DNA of 64,000 nt from assembly GCF_009177095.1 (NCBI RefSeq), contig NZ_AP021861.1, positions 2,276,501 to 2,340,500 of the forward strand, in the 5' to 3' direction. The notes under the pieces are model-generated. The model searched no databases, had not been told where the DNA came from, and was given only the letters and a program-made list of their open reading frames with translations. Positions 1-8,337 of this stretch are shown piece by piece (positions within the stretch are counted from its first letter, which is position 1; each line of letters starts with the position of its first letter). A program made the position numbers and the translations under genes. This DNA is from Lacipirellula parvula (GTDB taxonomy: Bacteria > Planctomycetota > Planctomycetia > Pirellulales > Lacipirellulaceae).

Positions 1-2
1 GG

Positions 3-44
3 GCGACGGACGATACGGTGGTGTTGCGGCGCAAGGCTGGCTAA
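3..44 (+). CDS. possible 3' end of an upstream gene
   Basis: An open frame enters from the left edge and ends at TAA (42-44), giving a tail ...DTVVLRRKAG. Only 13 codons are visible, so it cannot be identified and could be chance. Small hairpin-prone sequence follows (about 35-60 and 78-106), and the next gene converges from the other strand. Confidence 0.25.
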   Translation, partial: ATDDTVVLRRKAG

Positions 45-75
45 CGGGCCGTTGTTAGCGCCTTGCCAATGTTGC

Positions 76-108
76 ATACGCCGGGGGCGGGACGCCCCGG
101 CTCGCTGG
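76..108. repeat. GC-rich palindrome in convergent gap
   Basis: The sequence gccgggggcgggacgccccggc forms a near-perfect hairpin between the left-edge frame and the end of the ABC permease gene. It resembles the other GC-rich intergenic palindromes of this window and may serve as a two-way terminator. No T-run follows on either strand. Confidence 0.4.
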
Positions 109-133
109 GCTTAGCTTTCACTACCCACTTCTG

Positions 134-1597
134 CTACGCCAAGTCGCGATCTTCGAAGAAGATCAGTGCTAACAGGATCGCCGCGGCACTGTAGAGCGCG
201 CTATAGAGCAGCGCCCAGCCAAGGTACGACAACGGTACGCTTGTCGCGCCGGCGATCGCTCCCTCGATCTCGAAGTGGTCGAGCACCGGTAAGATCACCG
301 AGAGCAGCTTGCCGATGAATCGCACGAAGACGATCTCGCCGGCCGACGATTTGACGATCAACGCCGCCAAGTGGCCCAGCACGTAAATCGAACCGCAGAT
401 CACAAGGTTCGGCAGCATCGGCAGCCGCGTCGACACGGCGACGCTGATCGCCGCCATGATCACTGCCTCGAAGAATGCCAGGACGAGACCCGGCACGATC
501 CGCACCACTTCGAGGTAACACTCGGTCCATTCGGGCGTCGTCTTCGACGACTCGCGGGCGTCGTACACCACCTTGAACGACACGGTCAGCAAGAAGACGA
601 CGCCGAGGATGACGAACATCAGCACGATCGGCCAGATGATGCCGAGGAACTTGCCGATGATGAACTGACGGCGACCGACCGGCTTCGAGAGCACGGTTAG
701 CGCGGTGCGGCCTTCGATTTCGTCGGCGACCGAACCGCTCGCGGTCCACAGGGCCATGGCGATTGCCAGAACCTTGATGAGCGTCATGCCGGAGGTCTTG
801 AGCATCTTCACGTCTTCGCCGAACGTGTTGTACGGGACGAAGACGAACGCCAAGAGCATCACGACGCCCACCAGAATGAGCATGGTGAACAGCGGTTGGG
901 CGACCGTTTCCTTTGCTGTGGCGGCGGCGATAACCGCCGTTCGCGGGGCTAAGAACCGCACGACGAGGTAGACCAGGTAGAGCCCGACAGTGCTGGCCGC
1001 GGCGATCGGAATCGCCCGCACCTGCGGCGTCTCGACGTCGGTGTACATCTCGATCGAAACCTTGGCGGGCGAGTCGCTCTCATTGGTGAGATAGAGCGTC
1101 GTCACCTCGCCCTCGAACGCACGCGGCTTGGAGACGCCAGGCGCCCATACATAGGGCTCGCCGCCTTGAACGAGCAGGAGCGGCTCTTGGAATCCCTTCT
1201 TGGCCGCGACGTTGACGGCAATGTCTTGATCGCTGGTGATCGTGAAGCTCTGCAATTCGCTCGCGCGGAACGCCGCGGGAATTTCAACGTCGCTCTTGCG
1301 CGGTCCGACTTCGACAGTCTCGACGATCGGCTGCACGTCGGGCAACCGCTTGAGCGACTCGATGATTTGATCGTACGGCATCGACGGAATCGCCAGCAGC
1401 GCGAGCGCGGCCATCGACATGGCGACGTACGAAATCGGCCGCAGGATCCCTTCGCTCACGGCGTCGGCGATCGCGTGAGCCGCGCGGCGGTTCACCAGCC
1501 AGACGACGCCCCACATCAACAGCAGAATCAGCGCGCCAATCGTCACGCCGACCGCTAAGATCCAGATGGGGGTGAGCCAAATCGTCAACTTCGACAT
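134..1597 (-). CDS. ABC-2 type transporter permease with large extracytoplasmic insert
   Basis: 487 residues, polytopic inner-membrane protein. Two hydrophobic segments lie near residues 8-35 and 52-72. They are followed by a soluble, probably periplasmic, stretch of about 120 residues (75-195), then at least six further membrane segments to the C-terminus. The middle carries the ABC-2 permease pattern SVADEIEGRTALTVLSKP followed by GRRQFIIGKFLG, typical of permeases of the NatB/NosY/YhaP kind. The partner ATPase is not in the window and would be expected beyond the left edge. Substrate unknown. The soluble insert between the second and third helices is unusual for a plain ABC-2 permease and may bind a partner. 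Start chosen at the ATG at 1595-1597. Confidence 0.8.
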   Translation of the reverse strand: MSKLTIWLTPIWILAVGVTIGALILLLMWGVVWLVNRRAAHAIADAVSEGILRPISYVAMSMAALALLAIPSMPYDQIIESLKRLPDVQPIVETVEVGPRKSDVEIPAAFRASELQSFTITSDQDIAVNVAAKKGFQEPLLLVQGGEPYVWAPGVSKPRAFEGEVTTLYLTNESDSPAKVSIEMYTDVETPQVRAIPIAAASTVGLYLVYLVVRFLAPRTAVIAAATAKETVAQPLFTMLILVGVVMLLAFVFVPYNTFGEDVKMLKTSGMTLIKVLAIAMALWTASGSVADEIEGRTALTVLSKPVGRRQFIIGKFLGIIWPIVLMFVILGVVFLLTVSFKVVYDARESSKTTPEWTECYLEVVRIVPGLVLAFFEAVIMAAISVAVSTRLPMLPNLVICGSIYVLGHLAALIVKSSAGEIVFVRFIGKLLSVILPVLDHFEIEGAIAGATSVPLSYLGWALLYSALYSAAAILLALIFFEDRDLA

Positions 1598-1665
1598 GTC
1601 GTTACCGAATTGCGGTGGAGATCAGTTGTGTCGGATCGCGGGGCGTCAACGTTGGCGCTCAAGCA

Positions 1666-1959
1666 CTAGTGTCGAATACGAAAGTCGGCGAACTCGCCAA
1701 GTGCCGGCCGCACGTCGACGGCCACGTTGCGAATTCGACCTTCCATCCGTTCCGCCACTGCGGCGAGGAAGCGATCGAGTTCGCCGGCGAATCCCTCGGC
1801 GATCAACTCGACGCGTCCGTCGGGCAGATTCTTGATGAACCCCGTCACTTCAAACCCTTCGGCCAGTCGTCTCGTCGTCTCACGAAAACCGACGCCTTGG
1901 ACATGGCCCGTGTAAATCGCTTGCCGTCGTTGCAGCGACGTGGGGCGGTGGGCAGGCAT
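1666..1959 (-). CDS. acyP: acylphosphatase
   Basis: 97 residues, the usual size for this family, which hydrolyses the carboxyl-phosphate bond of acyl phosphates. The signature GHVQGVGFR is at residues 18-26, with the catalytic Arg at 26. The catalytic Asn is at 44 in FIKNLPDG, and the family block GRVELIAEG follows. A cytosolic ferredoxin-like fold is expected. It stands alone, transcribed divergently from the heme-motif protein at 2121. Nothing odd was seen. Confidence 0.93.
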   Translation of the reverse strand: MPAHRPTSLQRRQAIYTGHVQGVGFRETTRRLAEGFEVTGFIKNLPDGRVELIAEGFAGELDRFLAAVAERMEGRIRNVAVDVRPALGEFADFRIRH

Positions 1960-2120
1960 GAGCCATGACGCCGTGTGGATGAAGAGTCGGCGACCTTGCG
2001 AGTTGGAAGCGGCTGCAAGCGACGAATTGCCGCTTTCAACCGGAGTTTTGAGTATATCGGCGTGCTGGCAGGCGTTCCAGTCTTGACCCCCCGGCAGCGA
2101 CTCAATACGCTCCGCCCCCT

Positions 2121-3353
2121 ATGCCGCACGACCGGATCATCCGCTGTATTACGATCTTTCTGGGGGCGTTGTTCGCCTTAACCGGCGCCGGGCTGTTCGC
2201 GCAGCAGCCTGCCCAGCAGCCGACGCCGCTGGGCGTCCTGGTTCTCAAAAACGGGAACGTGCTCATCGGCTCCGTCCAGCGGCAGGGAGAACACTATCGG
2301 ATTGAGAGCGAAGGCTCGGTCCTCCAGGTTCCTGGGACGCAGGTCGAAATGGCGTGCGCATCGCTCGTCGATGCTTACGAACAGCGCCGCCAACGACGAG
2401 TCGGCAACGCGACCGACGCCCATCTCGAACTTGCCCGGTGGTGTCTGCGGCACGGATTGCTGGCAGAAGCCGCGCGCGAGATTCTCGACGCTCGCACCGA
2501 CGATCCTGGCCACCCGGCGCTGCGGGCGCTCGACTTGCAGTTGCAACAGGGCCTTGCCGACGAGGCGAGCCGAATCGAACGCGGCAAGAACGCAGTCGTT
2601 CAAGTAGCTCACGCGGAGCAGGCCGCAGAGGCAGTCGTCGAACCGGAGCCGCAAGTCGCCGCAACTCCTCAACTGCAAGAACAGTTCGTCCGCAGCATCC
2701 AACCGATGTTGATCCACAGCTGCACGACCACCGGCTGCCATCACCCTAATTCGCGGCAGCAAATGCAGCTTGACCGTTGGGCGCTTGAGGGGAGCGGCAT
2801 CCCAAAGCTGATTAGTAAGAATCTCGACGAGGTGCTCGCACAAGTCGACGTCGAAGATCCCGCCAGCAGCCCGCTCATGCGCCGCGCACGGCAAGCGCAT
2901 GGCATGCGAAACGAACGCCTTTCGCAACCACTCGCGCCGTACCAAACCGCGATTCTACTGGAATGGCTGAACGAGGCGGCCGGCGTCAAGCCGACGGCGG
3001 AGCCAAACGTCGCCGAGATCCAGGATTCCGCCGCAACGCCTGAAGGCGAAGGCGTGGCCGGCGACGAGGCGGACGTCAGCGATGCGATGCTCGACGAACG
3101 CGCTCAGGAACTGTTGAGCGGACGCAAAGTTCGCACCGCCTTCACCCCGCGCGACGCGTTCGATCCGGAGATATTCAATCGACGTGCGGCGCGAGCGAAA
3201 GCGAGCGCCCACGCCAAGGCCGGCGAGGAACCGGCGGAGCAATCACAGCCGCGTCAGGAGTATGTTCCCGACTCTGTGGAACTCGACGCTATGGGGCCGG
3301 TGTCGGAAGAGGAGTTGGAGAACCCTCCAGCGGAGGAGTCCAGTAGTTATTGA
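2121..3353 (+). CDS. exported protein with CX4CH heme-like motif
   Basis: 410 residues. An N-terminal signal peptide (hydrophobic residues about 9-27, cleavage near AQQ) is followed by a small beta-rich region (LVLKNGNVLIGSV), a helical region (about 80-160), and a motif C201-TTTG-C206-H207-H208. The context QPMLIHSC...GCHHP...LDRW resembles planctomycete cytochrome-c-like domains, which read FVRSIQPML..C..CH. Here the spacing is CX4CH, not CXXCH, so covalent heme attachment is uncertain. The C-terminal third is acidic, low-complexity and probably disordered. The family is not known to me beyond that. The 3' end overlaps the convergent lipoprotein gene by 65 bases. Confidence 0.75.
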   Translation: MPHDRIIRCITIFLGALFALTGAGLFAQQPAQQPTPLGVLVLKNGNVLIGSVQRQGEHYRIESEGSVLQVPGTQVEMACASLVDAYEQRRQRRVGNATDAHLELARWCLRHGLLAEAAREILDARTDDPGHPALRALDLQLQQGLADEASRIERGKNAVVQVAHAEQAAEAVVEPEPQVAATPQLQEQFVRSIQPMLIHSCTTTGCHHPNSRQQMQLDRWALEGSGIPKLISKNLDEVLAQVDVEDPASSPLMRRARQAHGMRNERLSQPLAPYQTAILLEWLNEAAGVKPTAEPNVAEIQDSAATPEGEGVAGDEADVSDAMLDERAQELLSGRKVRTAFTPRDAFDPEIFNRRAARAKASAHAKAGEEPAEQSQPRQEYVPDSVELDAMGPVSEEELENPPAEESSSY

Positions 3354-3555
3354 GTTCGGCGGCGACGGCCGGCGACTTTTGCTTCGGCGGGTCGACCGTG
3401 TTGTAGACTTGGCCGTTGAATGCCGAACCGGCGCGCTGCAGGCTTCCTGAGCGCGGACCGCCAGGCACCGGCGACGAAGTGTCGCCCACATCGCTGCACA
3501 TCCGGCAACCCCCGGCTGCAAGCAGCACGGCGGCAGCCATGAATCTTCTACCCAT
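3289..3555 (-). CDS. small putative lipoprotein
   Basis: 88 residues. A short basic start (MGRR) and hydrophobic stretch lead to a lipobox-like AGGC with Cys at residue 17. The remainder is Pro/Ser/Gly-rich with no recognised domain. Small lipoproteins of this shape are common in planctomycetes. Its last 21 codons lie antisense to the end of the preceding gene. The +1 Cys is clear but the -3 position is Ala and not Leu, so lipidation is probable but not certain. Confidence 0.6.
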   Translation of the reverse strand: MGRRFMAAAVLLAAGGCRMCSDVGDTSSPVPGGPRSGSLQRAGSAFNGQVYNTVDPPKQKSPAVAAELNNYWTPPLEGSPTPLPTPAP

Positions 3556-3685
3556 GGCGGCGTCTCGCTAGCTCCCCCTAAACGCCGCGCAGCGCGCGGC
3601 CCCCCGTTCGCATAGATCGGACGAAGGCGAACCGTCCGATTAGGGAAACGGCGCCGAATGCAGCGATCGCAGCGTGCCTCGCGTG

Positions 3686-4381
3686 CTAGCAACTGCCGCC
3701 GGGCGTTTGGAGTCGCAGCGCGTGATAGATCCGCGCATCCGCGAGCGAGTGGGCCTCGAACCGTGCTCCGGGGAAGTGATGCGTTCGGCTCTGCCCATGC
3801 GGCACAGCGACGGCGTAGGCGCCCGAGGCGACCGCGGCCTGCGTGCCGATCTGGCTATCTTCGAGGATTATCATCTCCGCCGGCGCGACGCCATGCCGCT
3901 CAGCAGCGAGCAGGTAAACGTCGGGCGCTGGCTTGCCGTGGACGATATCTTCGCTCGTGAGGATGAAGTCGAAACGCGGCGCCAGATTGAACAGCCCTAG
4001 CACCTTGTCGACGAACAGTTTGCCGCTGCTGGTAGCGATTCCCTTGGGAATGCCTGCCGCTTCGAGCGAAGCGAGCAGCTCCAGGAGTCCTGGCATCGGC
4101 GCCAATCGCTTCGGCAGCAAGCCGCCGAAGATTTCCGCCGACTCGGCCGCGAGTTGTTCCGGCGTCTCGTCGAGATCGTGCCAATCGATCATCACTGCGA
4201 GCGCGACGTTCGACTTGCGGCCCATCATCTCATTGAGCAATTCGCCAGTGATCTGCTTGCCGCGCCGCGAGAGGAGCGTGCCGCCGACCTCTTGGTAGAG
4301 TTCTTCGGTGTTGAACATCAACCCGTCGAGATCGAAGGTGACGGCTCGCAGCGGCGGATCGGGGAGTTTGAATTCGCTCAT
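3686..4381 (-). CDS. HAD-superfamily phosphatase (beta-phosphoglucomutase-like)
   Basis: 231 residues from the ATG at 4379-4381; an in-frame ATG five codons upstream (4396) is the alternative. Motif I is FDLDG (nucleophile Asp17, acid/base Asp19). Motif II is ATSSG (Ser118/119), motif III Lys150 in HGKPAPD, motif IV EDS (Glu174/Asp175). The helical cap between motifs I and II is of the size seen in phosphoglycolate phosphatases and beta-phosphoglucomutases. The substrate cannot be read from sequence. A palindromic repeat sits directly upstream (4398-4475), between this gene and the Nudix gene. Confidence 0.88.
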   Translation of the reverse strand: MSEFKLPDPPLRAVTFDLDGLMFNTEELYQEVGGTLLSRRGKQITGELLNEMMGRKSNVALAVMIDWHDLDETPEQLAAESAEIFGGLLPKRLAPMPGLLELLASLEAAGIPKGIATSSGKLFVDKVLGLFNLAPRFDFILTSEDIVHGKPAPDVYLLAAERHGVAPAEMIILEDSQIGTQAAVASGAYAVAVPHGQSRTHHFPGARFEAHSLADARIYHALRLQTPGGSC

Positions 4382-4397
4382 CGTTGTTCGTTTCAAG

Positions 4398-4475
4398 TCT
4401 CACGCAAAGGCGCGAAGACGCAAAGAAGAACGTAGTAAATTAATTTGCGCCTTCGCGCCTTTGCGTGAGATCTTC
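4398..4475. repeat. family A palindromic repeat (cgcaaaggcgcgaag)
   Basis: Left arm 4398-4428 (tctcacgcaaaggcgcgaag...) and right arm 4445-4475 form a near-perfect inverted repeat around a short AT-rich centre. Other copies are at 22928-23046, 50083-50275 (carrying an insertion) and 60953-61068, with a lone arm at 17869-17897. Each arm contains shorter direct repeats of gcaaaggc/gcgaaggc. The right arm encodes the last ten residues and the stop codon of the Nudix gene. Confidence 0.9.
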
Positions 4476-5117
4476 TTCTACCTTCTCAAGCCGTAACAAT
4501 CGCCCACGCAATTCTCCGAGCATAACGGCCGTGGCGCCCCATGCCGAGTGCCCCTCAACCCGCAGTTGCGGCGCGGTAAACCGCAGCGGGCCGCGCGTCA
4601 TCTGGAGCGGCGGCTCTGTGGACGCGCTGAGCAAACCTCGCAGCGAAAGCCGTAACACTCGCTCGACTTCGCGCGGATTGGGCTGCCAGGCGGGAGCCTC
4701 AAGCGTCGCCGCCACGCACGGCACGACCATAGCATTGCTGGCGTAGACAAACTGCGGCGTCAGGGTGCCGAGCCACTCCAGCGGCGGCCGTACGCCCAAT
4801 TCCTCCTCCAACTCTCGCTCCGCCGCGACGGGCGGCGATTCGCCCGCTTCGATAAGGCCGCCCGGAAAGCTGATCTGCCCGCCGTGCCGCGATAACTTCG
4901 CCGAACGCACGGTGAGCGGCAACGACCACTCCGTTCCGTCCCACGACAGCACCACGGCTACCGCGGCGCCGCGGGCGTCGCTGCGCGCGGGGCCGGCGTG
5001 GCGGCCATAGCTGAGTTCGGGAGCGAACTCTCGGCTCCACCGCGGTTCGGCCGGGAGCGTCAGTTCGCGCGCCAACAGCGCCGGCAGTTCGAGTTGTTCC
5101 CACAGCGGCCGACTCAT
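4440..5117 (-). CDS. Nudix hydrolase, CoA pyrophosphatase type
   Basis: 225 residues. The Nudix box runs from Gly87 to Val109 (GGLIEAGE...RELEEELGV) with all metal-binding Glu residues present. It is preceded by RHGGQISFPGG, the pattern of the CoA diphosphohydrolase subgroup (NudL-like), which splits CoA into phosphopantetheine and 3',5'-ADP. The start is fixed by a 4-base overlap (ATGA, 5114-5117) with the upstream membrane-protein gene, so the two are co-transcribed. The open frame continues far upstream but that part is antisense-like and not real. The last ten residues (from LTQRRE to the stop) are encoded by a dispersed palindromic repeat. Confidence 0.9.
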   Translation of the reverse strand: MSRPLWEQLELPALLARELTLPAEPRWSREFAPELSYGRHAGPARSDARGAAVAVVLSWDGTEWSLPLTVRSAKLSRHGGQISFPGGLIEAGESPPVAAERELEEELGVRPPLEWLGTLTPQFVYASNAMVVPCVAATLEAPAWQPNPREVERVLRLSLRGLLSASTEPPLQMTRGPLRFTAPQLRVEGHSAWGATAVMLGELRGRLLRLEKVEEDLTQRREGAN

Positions 5118-6775
5118 GGCGCCGTCGTCGTGGGTTCGACGCCCGTTTCGTACACCGTGTAACCGCTCACGTTCGCGCTCGGGTCGACGGGCGTGGCGAA
5201 CACGATTGGCAGATCGAGCGGTGGCGAACTTCGCGCGATCACATGCGTGGCGCCGTACTTTGCGGCTAACTCGCGGACGCGAGGCGTGCCGAGTAGTTCC
5301 GGCGAATCGAGGATGATCTTCCGGCCACGTTCGTCGACGGCGTCGAGGTTCGGGTAGAGCTCGCGCATCCGAGCCCGCCATTCGACGACGCCGGCCGCAT
5401 TTTGCGGTACGTCTTTGTTGCTGCCGACGTCCGCCCGCGACGCATACCACTTGAACGAATGCCCCCACCGGGGGATGAGGAACTTCGCATCGGCCGGGGC
5501 GTGTTCGTCGATCCACTGGCAAGCCGCTTGCCAGCCCGCGGCGTTCTCCACCTGCAGCACGGCAGGCGGCAGGTTCGACTGCCAACGCGCGTAGGTGATG
5601 CTTCCCAGAAACCAAGCGGCAAATAGCAGCGGGGCCGGCGCAACGAAGCTTGAGAACCGCTTGCCGTTGCGCAACATCGCCGCCACCCAGGCCGAGCCGA
5701 GGATCGCAATCGCCAGCGGCAACGCCACGTCGATCTGGCGAAACCAATAGTAGCGCAGCAGCCGAGCAGCGGCCGCGCGGTCGTGATCGAGGGCCAGTTC
5801 AATCGCGAGTCCGACGACCGCGCCGGCGAATGCGAACATCGTGAACCAAATCAATCGGCGTGCGGCGCCTGGTGCGTCGAGGCCGCTAATCGCCTGGAAC
5901 GCTGTATCGCTCGCGCGGCGGCGCCACCAGGCCCACAACGCAACGAAGGCGACGACCATGCCGCCGAGCCAAGTGAGCCGCCACTGCACTTCCGCAGCGG
6001 GAAGCGACAGGGGAGCAAGATGGTGCGGTAGCCGGTCGTAAACATAGATTTGCGCGGCCTGCGCGTTGAGCGCTGGATCAGTACCACGTTCAAGCGCGAG
6101 CGACGGGAGCAGGCCGACGAGCGACAGCAGTCCGCCGAAAATAAGTCCCGGCAGCAACTTTAGCGGCGGCGTCCGCTCCGCGCGCGGTTCCGTGAGCCAT
6201 GTTGCTAGCGCGGTGAGTACGGCCCACGCCCCGACGAGGACATGAAACGCCGCAGCCGCGCCGAACCATGCCCAAGGGCGTCGCCAATCGCCACGAACCA
6301 GCGCTGCCATGCCGAACAGGAACAACCCGTACGCAAAACATTTCGCCTCAACGCCGCCGACGACCCACTCCCCGGCAAAGTTGGCATTGCCGTCGCGGAG
6401 GAGCGCCACCCACAACGCAGCGCCAAGAACCGAGGCCCACGGTACGTCGACGATGCTGGTCGACAAACGCCGCCACCCGGCTGCAAGCAACGTCCATGCC
6501 GCGATGCGGCCAATCCACGCGACCGCCGTCAACGGTAACAGTTTCGTCAGCCACCCGAGCGTCCAGTAGAAGGCGAGGTGCGGATCGGCCGAATCGAGGA
6601 ACAGGTCGCCTGGGCAGTAGCTTGCGTCCCAGTAGTGCTTGGCCTTGGCGAGGTAGTGCGTCTCGTTGACGTGAGGCACGGCGGCGCCGCCGTCGATGAA
6701 GAAGATCAGGAGGATCATCAGGAACTCTAACCAGCCTTGATTCACGTTCGGCGGAACGTTTGTTGAATCGGACAT
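5114..6775 (-). CDS. polytopic membrane protein of unknown function
   Basis: 553 residues from the ATG at 6773-6775; an upstream ATG at 6808 would add 11 residues with no sign of being used. About ten hydrophobic segments alternate with short loops. The first extracytoplasmic loop contains HVNETHYLAKAKHYWD and ADPHLAFYW. The C-terminal soluble part (about residues 420-550) has the look of the lumenal domain of GT-C fold glycosyltransferase-like proteins (CQWIDEHAPADAKFLIP). It resembles uncharacterised planctomycete membrane proteins (possibly the DUF6798 group; I am not certain). Overlaps the Nudix gene by four bases. Confidence 0.75.
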   Translation of the reverse strand: MSDSTNVPPNVNQGWLEFLMILLIFFIDGGAAVPHVNETHYLAKAKHYWDASYCPGDLFLDSADPHLAFYWTLGWLTKLLPLTAVAWIGRIAAWTLLAAGWRRLSTSIVDVPWASVLGAALWVALLRDGNANFAGEWVVGGVEAKCFAYGLFLFGMAALVRGDWRRPWAWFGAAAAFHVLVGAWAVLTALATWLTEPRAERTPPLKLLPGLIFGGLLSLVGLLPSLALERGTDPALNAQAAQIYVYDRLPHHLAPLSLPAAEVQWRLTWLGGMVVAFVALWAWWRRRASDTAFQAISGLDAPGAARRLIWFTMFAFAGAVVGLAIELALDHDRAAAARLLRYYWFRQIDVALPLAIAILGSAWVAAMLRNGKRFSSFVAPAPLLFAAWFLGSITYARWQSNLPPAVLQVENAAGWQAACQWIDEHAPADAKFLIPRWGHSFKWYASRADVGSNKDVPQNAAGVVEWRARMRELYPNLDAVDERGRKIILDSPELLGTPRVRELAAKYGATHVIARSSPPLDLPIVFATPVDPSANVSGYTVYETGVEPTTTAP

Positions 6776-7195
6776 GGTCGAGCGAAGGGCGGGATGAGCG
6801 GCAGTCAATTGAGACTTAGCGTCAAGAGAATTTGGAACGAGTCTAGAAGGTTATCGCATTCGCGCAACAGGGCCTAGCGGCCTGCGAAAAAGTTGCGGGA
6901 ATACCGCAAGTTTTTCAATGATCTCTTCGGAAATCTCGCAACTTGTGACATAGTGATTCCTGGCGGCTCCACGTGGTCAAGGATTTCCTTGGCGAACGAT
7001 AGCGTTGTTTGTTGCACAGATGACGTGCGAACGTGCAGGCCGCTCCTTATCTCCGTTCACTTGAACGAGCGAGCGATGCAGCTTGCCTATTCGTGCGTTG
7101 TCGAGCGCAGGCAGACCTGCGGTTTAGAGCGTATGAGCGTCCTCATTAACAGGTAGGGCGCTGTGACTGATGGCTAGCCCCAGCGAGGGAAGATC
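6776..7195. other. intergenic region, divergent promoters expected
   Basis: 420 bases between the start of the membrane-protein gene (minus strand) and the DUF1559 gene (plus strand). It is clearly more AT-rich than its surroundings. It holds one hairpin (6887-6915) but no convincing gene. Promoters for both neighbours should lie here, but no clear -35/-10 pair could be picked out. Confidence 0.6.
6887..6915. terminator. hairpin with A-run and T-run, terminator- or attenuator-like
   Basis: The arms aaaaagttgcgg and ccgcaagttttt pair over 11 of 12 bases around a five-base loop. The A5 at the left and T5 at the right make it a possible terminator on both strands. No gene ends here, so it could be an attenuator in the leader of either divergent gene, or the end of a small RNA. 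Confidence 0.35.
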
Positions 7196-8284
7196 ATGTC
7201 CGTATCGCGGAGCGTGAAGCGCGCGTTCACTTTGGTTGAGCTGTTGGTCGTGATTGCGATCATCGGCGTGTTGGTGGCGCTCTTGCTGCCGGCCGTGCAG
7301 GCGGCTCGCGAGGCGGCTCGACGCCAGCAGTGCCAAAGCAACTTGCGACAGCAATGTTTAGGGCTGCTGAACTATGAATCGGCCAAGGGTAGTTTCCCAA
7401 TGGCGTTCGAGTTCGCGACTGGCGCCAATCCTGCGGTTCTGACCCCGGCGCAAATCGGTGCGAATTGGGCTGTGCGGGCATTGCCCTATTGCGAGCAGCA
7501 AACGGTTTACAACTCAATCGATCAGACCGTCACAGTGGCAGGCACATGGAAAGGCAAAGCGCCGCCGCAGATGGCGCACGCTAACAATGCCGCTGCGCGG
7601 ACGGCAAACATTGATTCAATGCGGTGCCCATCCGATAGCTACAATCAAATTCAGATGGAGATGAGCGGGGGAACCATCAAATGGGCGCGCGGCAACTACG
7701 CCGCCAATGCGGGCAATGGCCCTTTATTAAGCGGTCGCGCCGATGGAATTTTCGGCGCGGACTCTGGGGGATGGCTTGATCCGAAGCGTCGCGGGGTCAT
7801 CGGCCCTAACGTCGCCGTAAGGTTAAAGGAGATCGTCGACGGTACGTCGAATTCCATGCTCTTGGGTGAGGTTCGTGCTGGCGTTACTGCTGTAGATCAG
7901 CGTGGGACTTGGGCGCTGGGGCAAGCGGGGTCAAGCGTTCTTTTCTGGTTCGGAACCAGCGGGGACGCCAATGGGCCAAATATTTGTCTGGCGAGTTCCG
8001 ACGATGTCGCAGGCCCTCTAGCGACAGATTTGCCGTTGCTGACGCAGGAGTGCATGCCCGACTACACTGGAGACCATTGGGCCGATCAGGCGACCACGAG
8101 AAGTGCGCACACCGGCGGTGTGAATATTGGCATGGCGGATGGAAGCGCTCACTTTATCAGTGATTCCATCGATGTCGGCGCGGCAACACTCCTCAATCCC
8201 TGGCCAGATACAGTGCCAATGACCGTTTGGGACAAACTCATCGCCAGCGCTGACGAACAGGCTACTGGTCAAATGCCTTTCTGA
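7196..8284 (+). CDS. DUF1559 domain protein with type IV pilin-like N-terminus
   Basis: 362 residues. The N-terminus is a prepilin-type signal (RAFTLVELLVVIAIIG) cleaved before Phe, followed by the DUF1559 start LLPAVQAAREAARRQQC. The C-terminus has the family hallmark H305-x9-D315-G316 (TGGVNIGMADGS). These proteins are greatly expanded in planctomycetes, are presumed to be exported and assembled by a type II/IV pilus-like machine, and have no established function. The start is supported by a gaggga ribosome-binding site about six bases upstream. A small lipoprotein gene follows 53 bases downstream on the same strand, a common pairing. Confidence 0.93.
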   Translation: MSVSRSVKRAFTLVELLVVIAIIGVLVALLLPAVQAAREAARRQQCQSNLRQQCLGLLNYESAKGSFPMAFEFATGANPAVLTPAQIGANWAVRALPYCEQQTVYNSIDQTVTVAGTWKGKAPPQMAHANNAAARTANIDSMRCPSDSYNQIQMEMSGGTIKWARGNYAANAGNGPLLSGRADGIFGADSGGWLDPKRRGVIGPNVAVRLKEIVDGTSNSMLLGEVRAGVTAVDQRGTWALGQAGSSVLFWFGTSGDANGPNICLASSDDVAGPLATDLPLLTQECMPDYTGDHWADQATTRSAHTGGVNIGMADGSAHFISDSIDVGAATLLNPWPDTVPMTVWDKLIASADEQATGQMPF

Positions 8285-8337
8285 TTTATTCTGCGCCTGC
8301 ACGTCTTCCATCTCATGCTCTAAAAACGGCGTCACGT

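Noticed and set aside
5118-5747. Upstream extension of the Nudix reading frame by about 210 residues
   Set aside because: It runs inside the membrane-protein gene on the same strand in another frame. The ATGA overlap at 5114-5117 gives the natural start, and the extension is Arg-rich with no domain.
6893-7156. Possible 87-residue gene on the plus strand
   Set aside because: It starts inside the hairpin at 6887-6915, has no family or ribosome-binding site, and the region is AT-rich promoter-like DNA.
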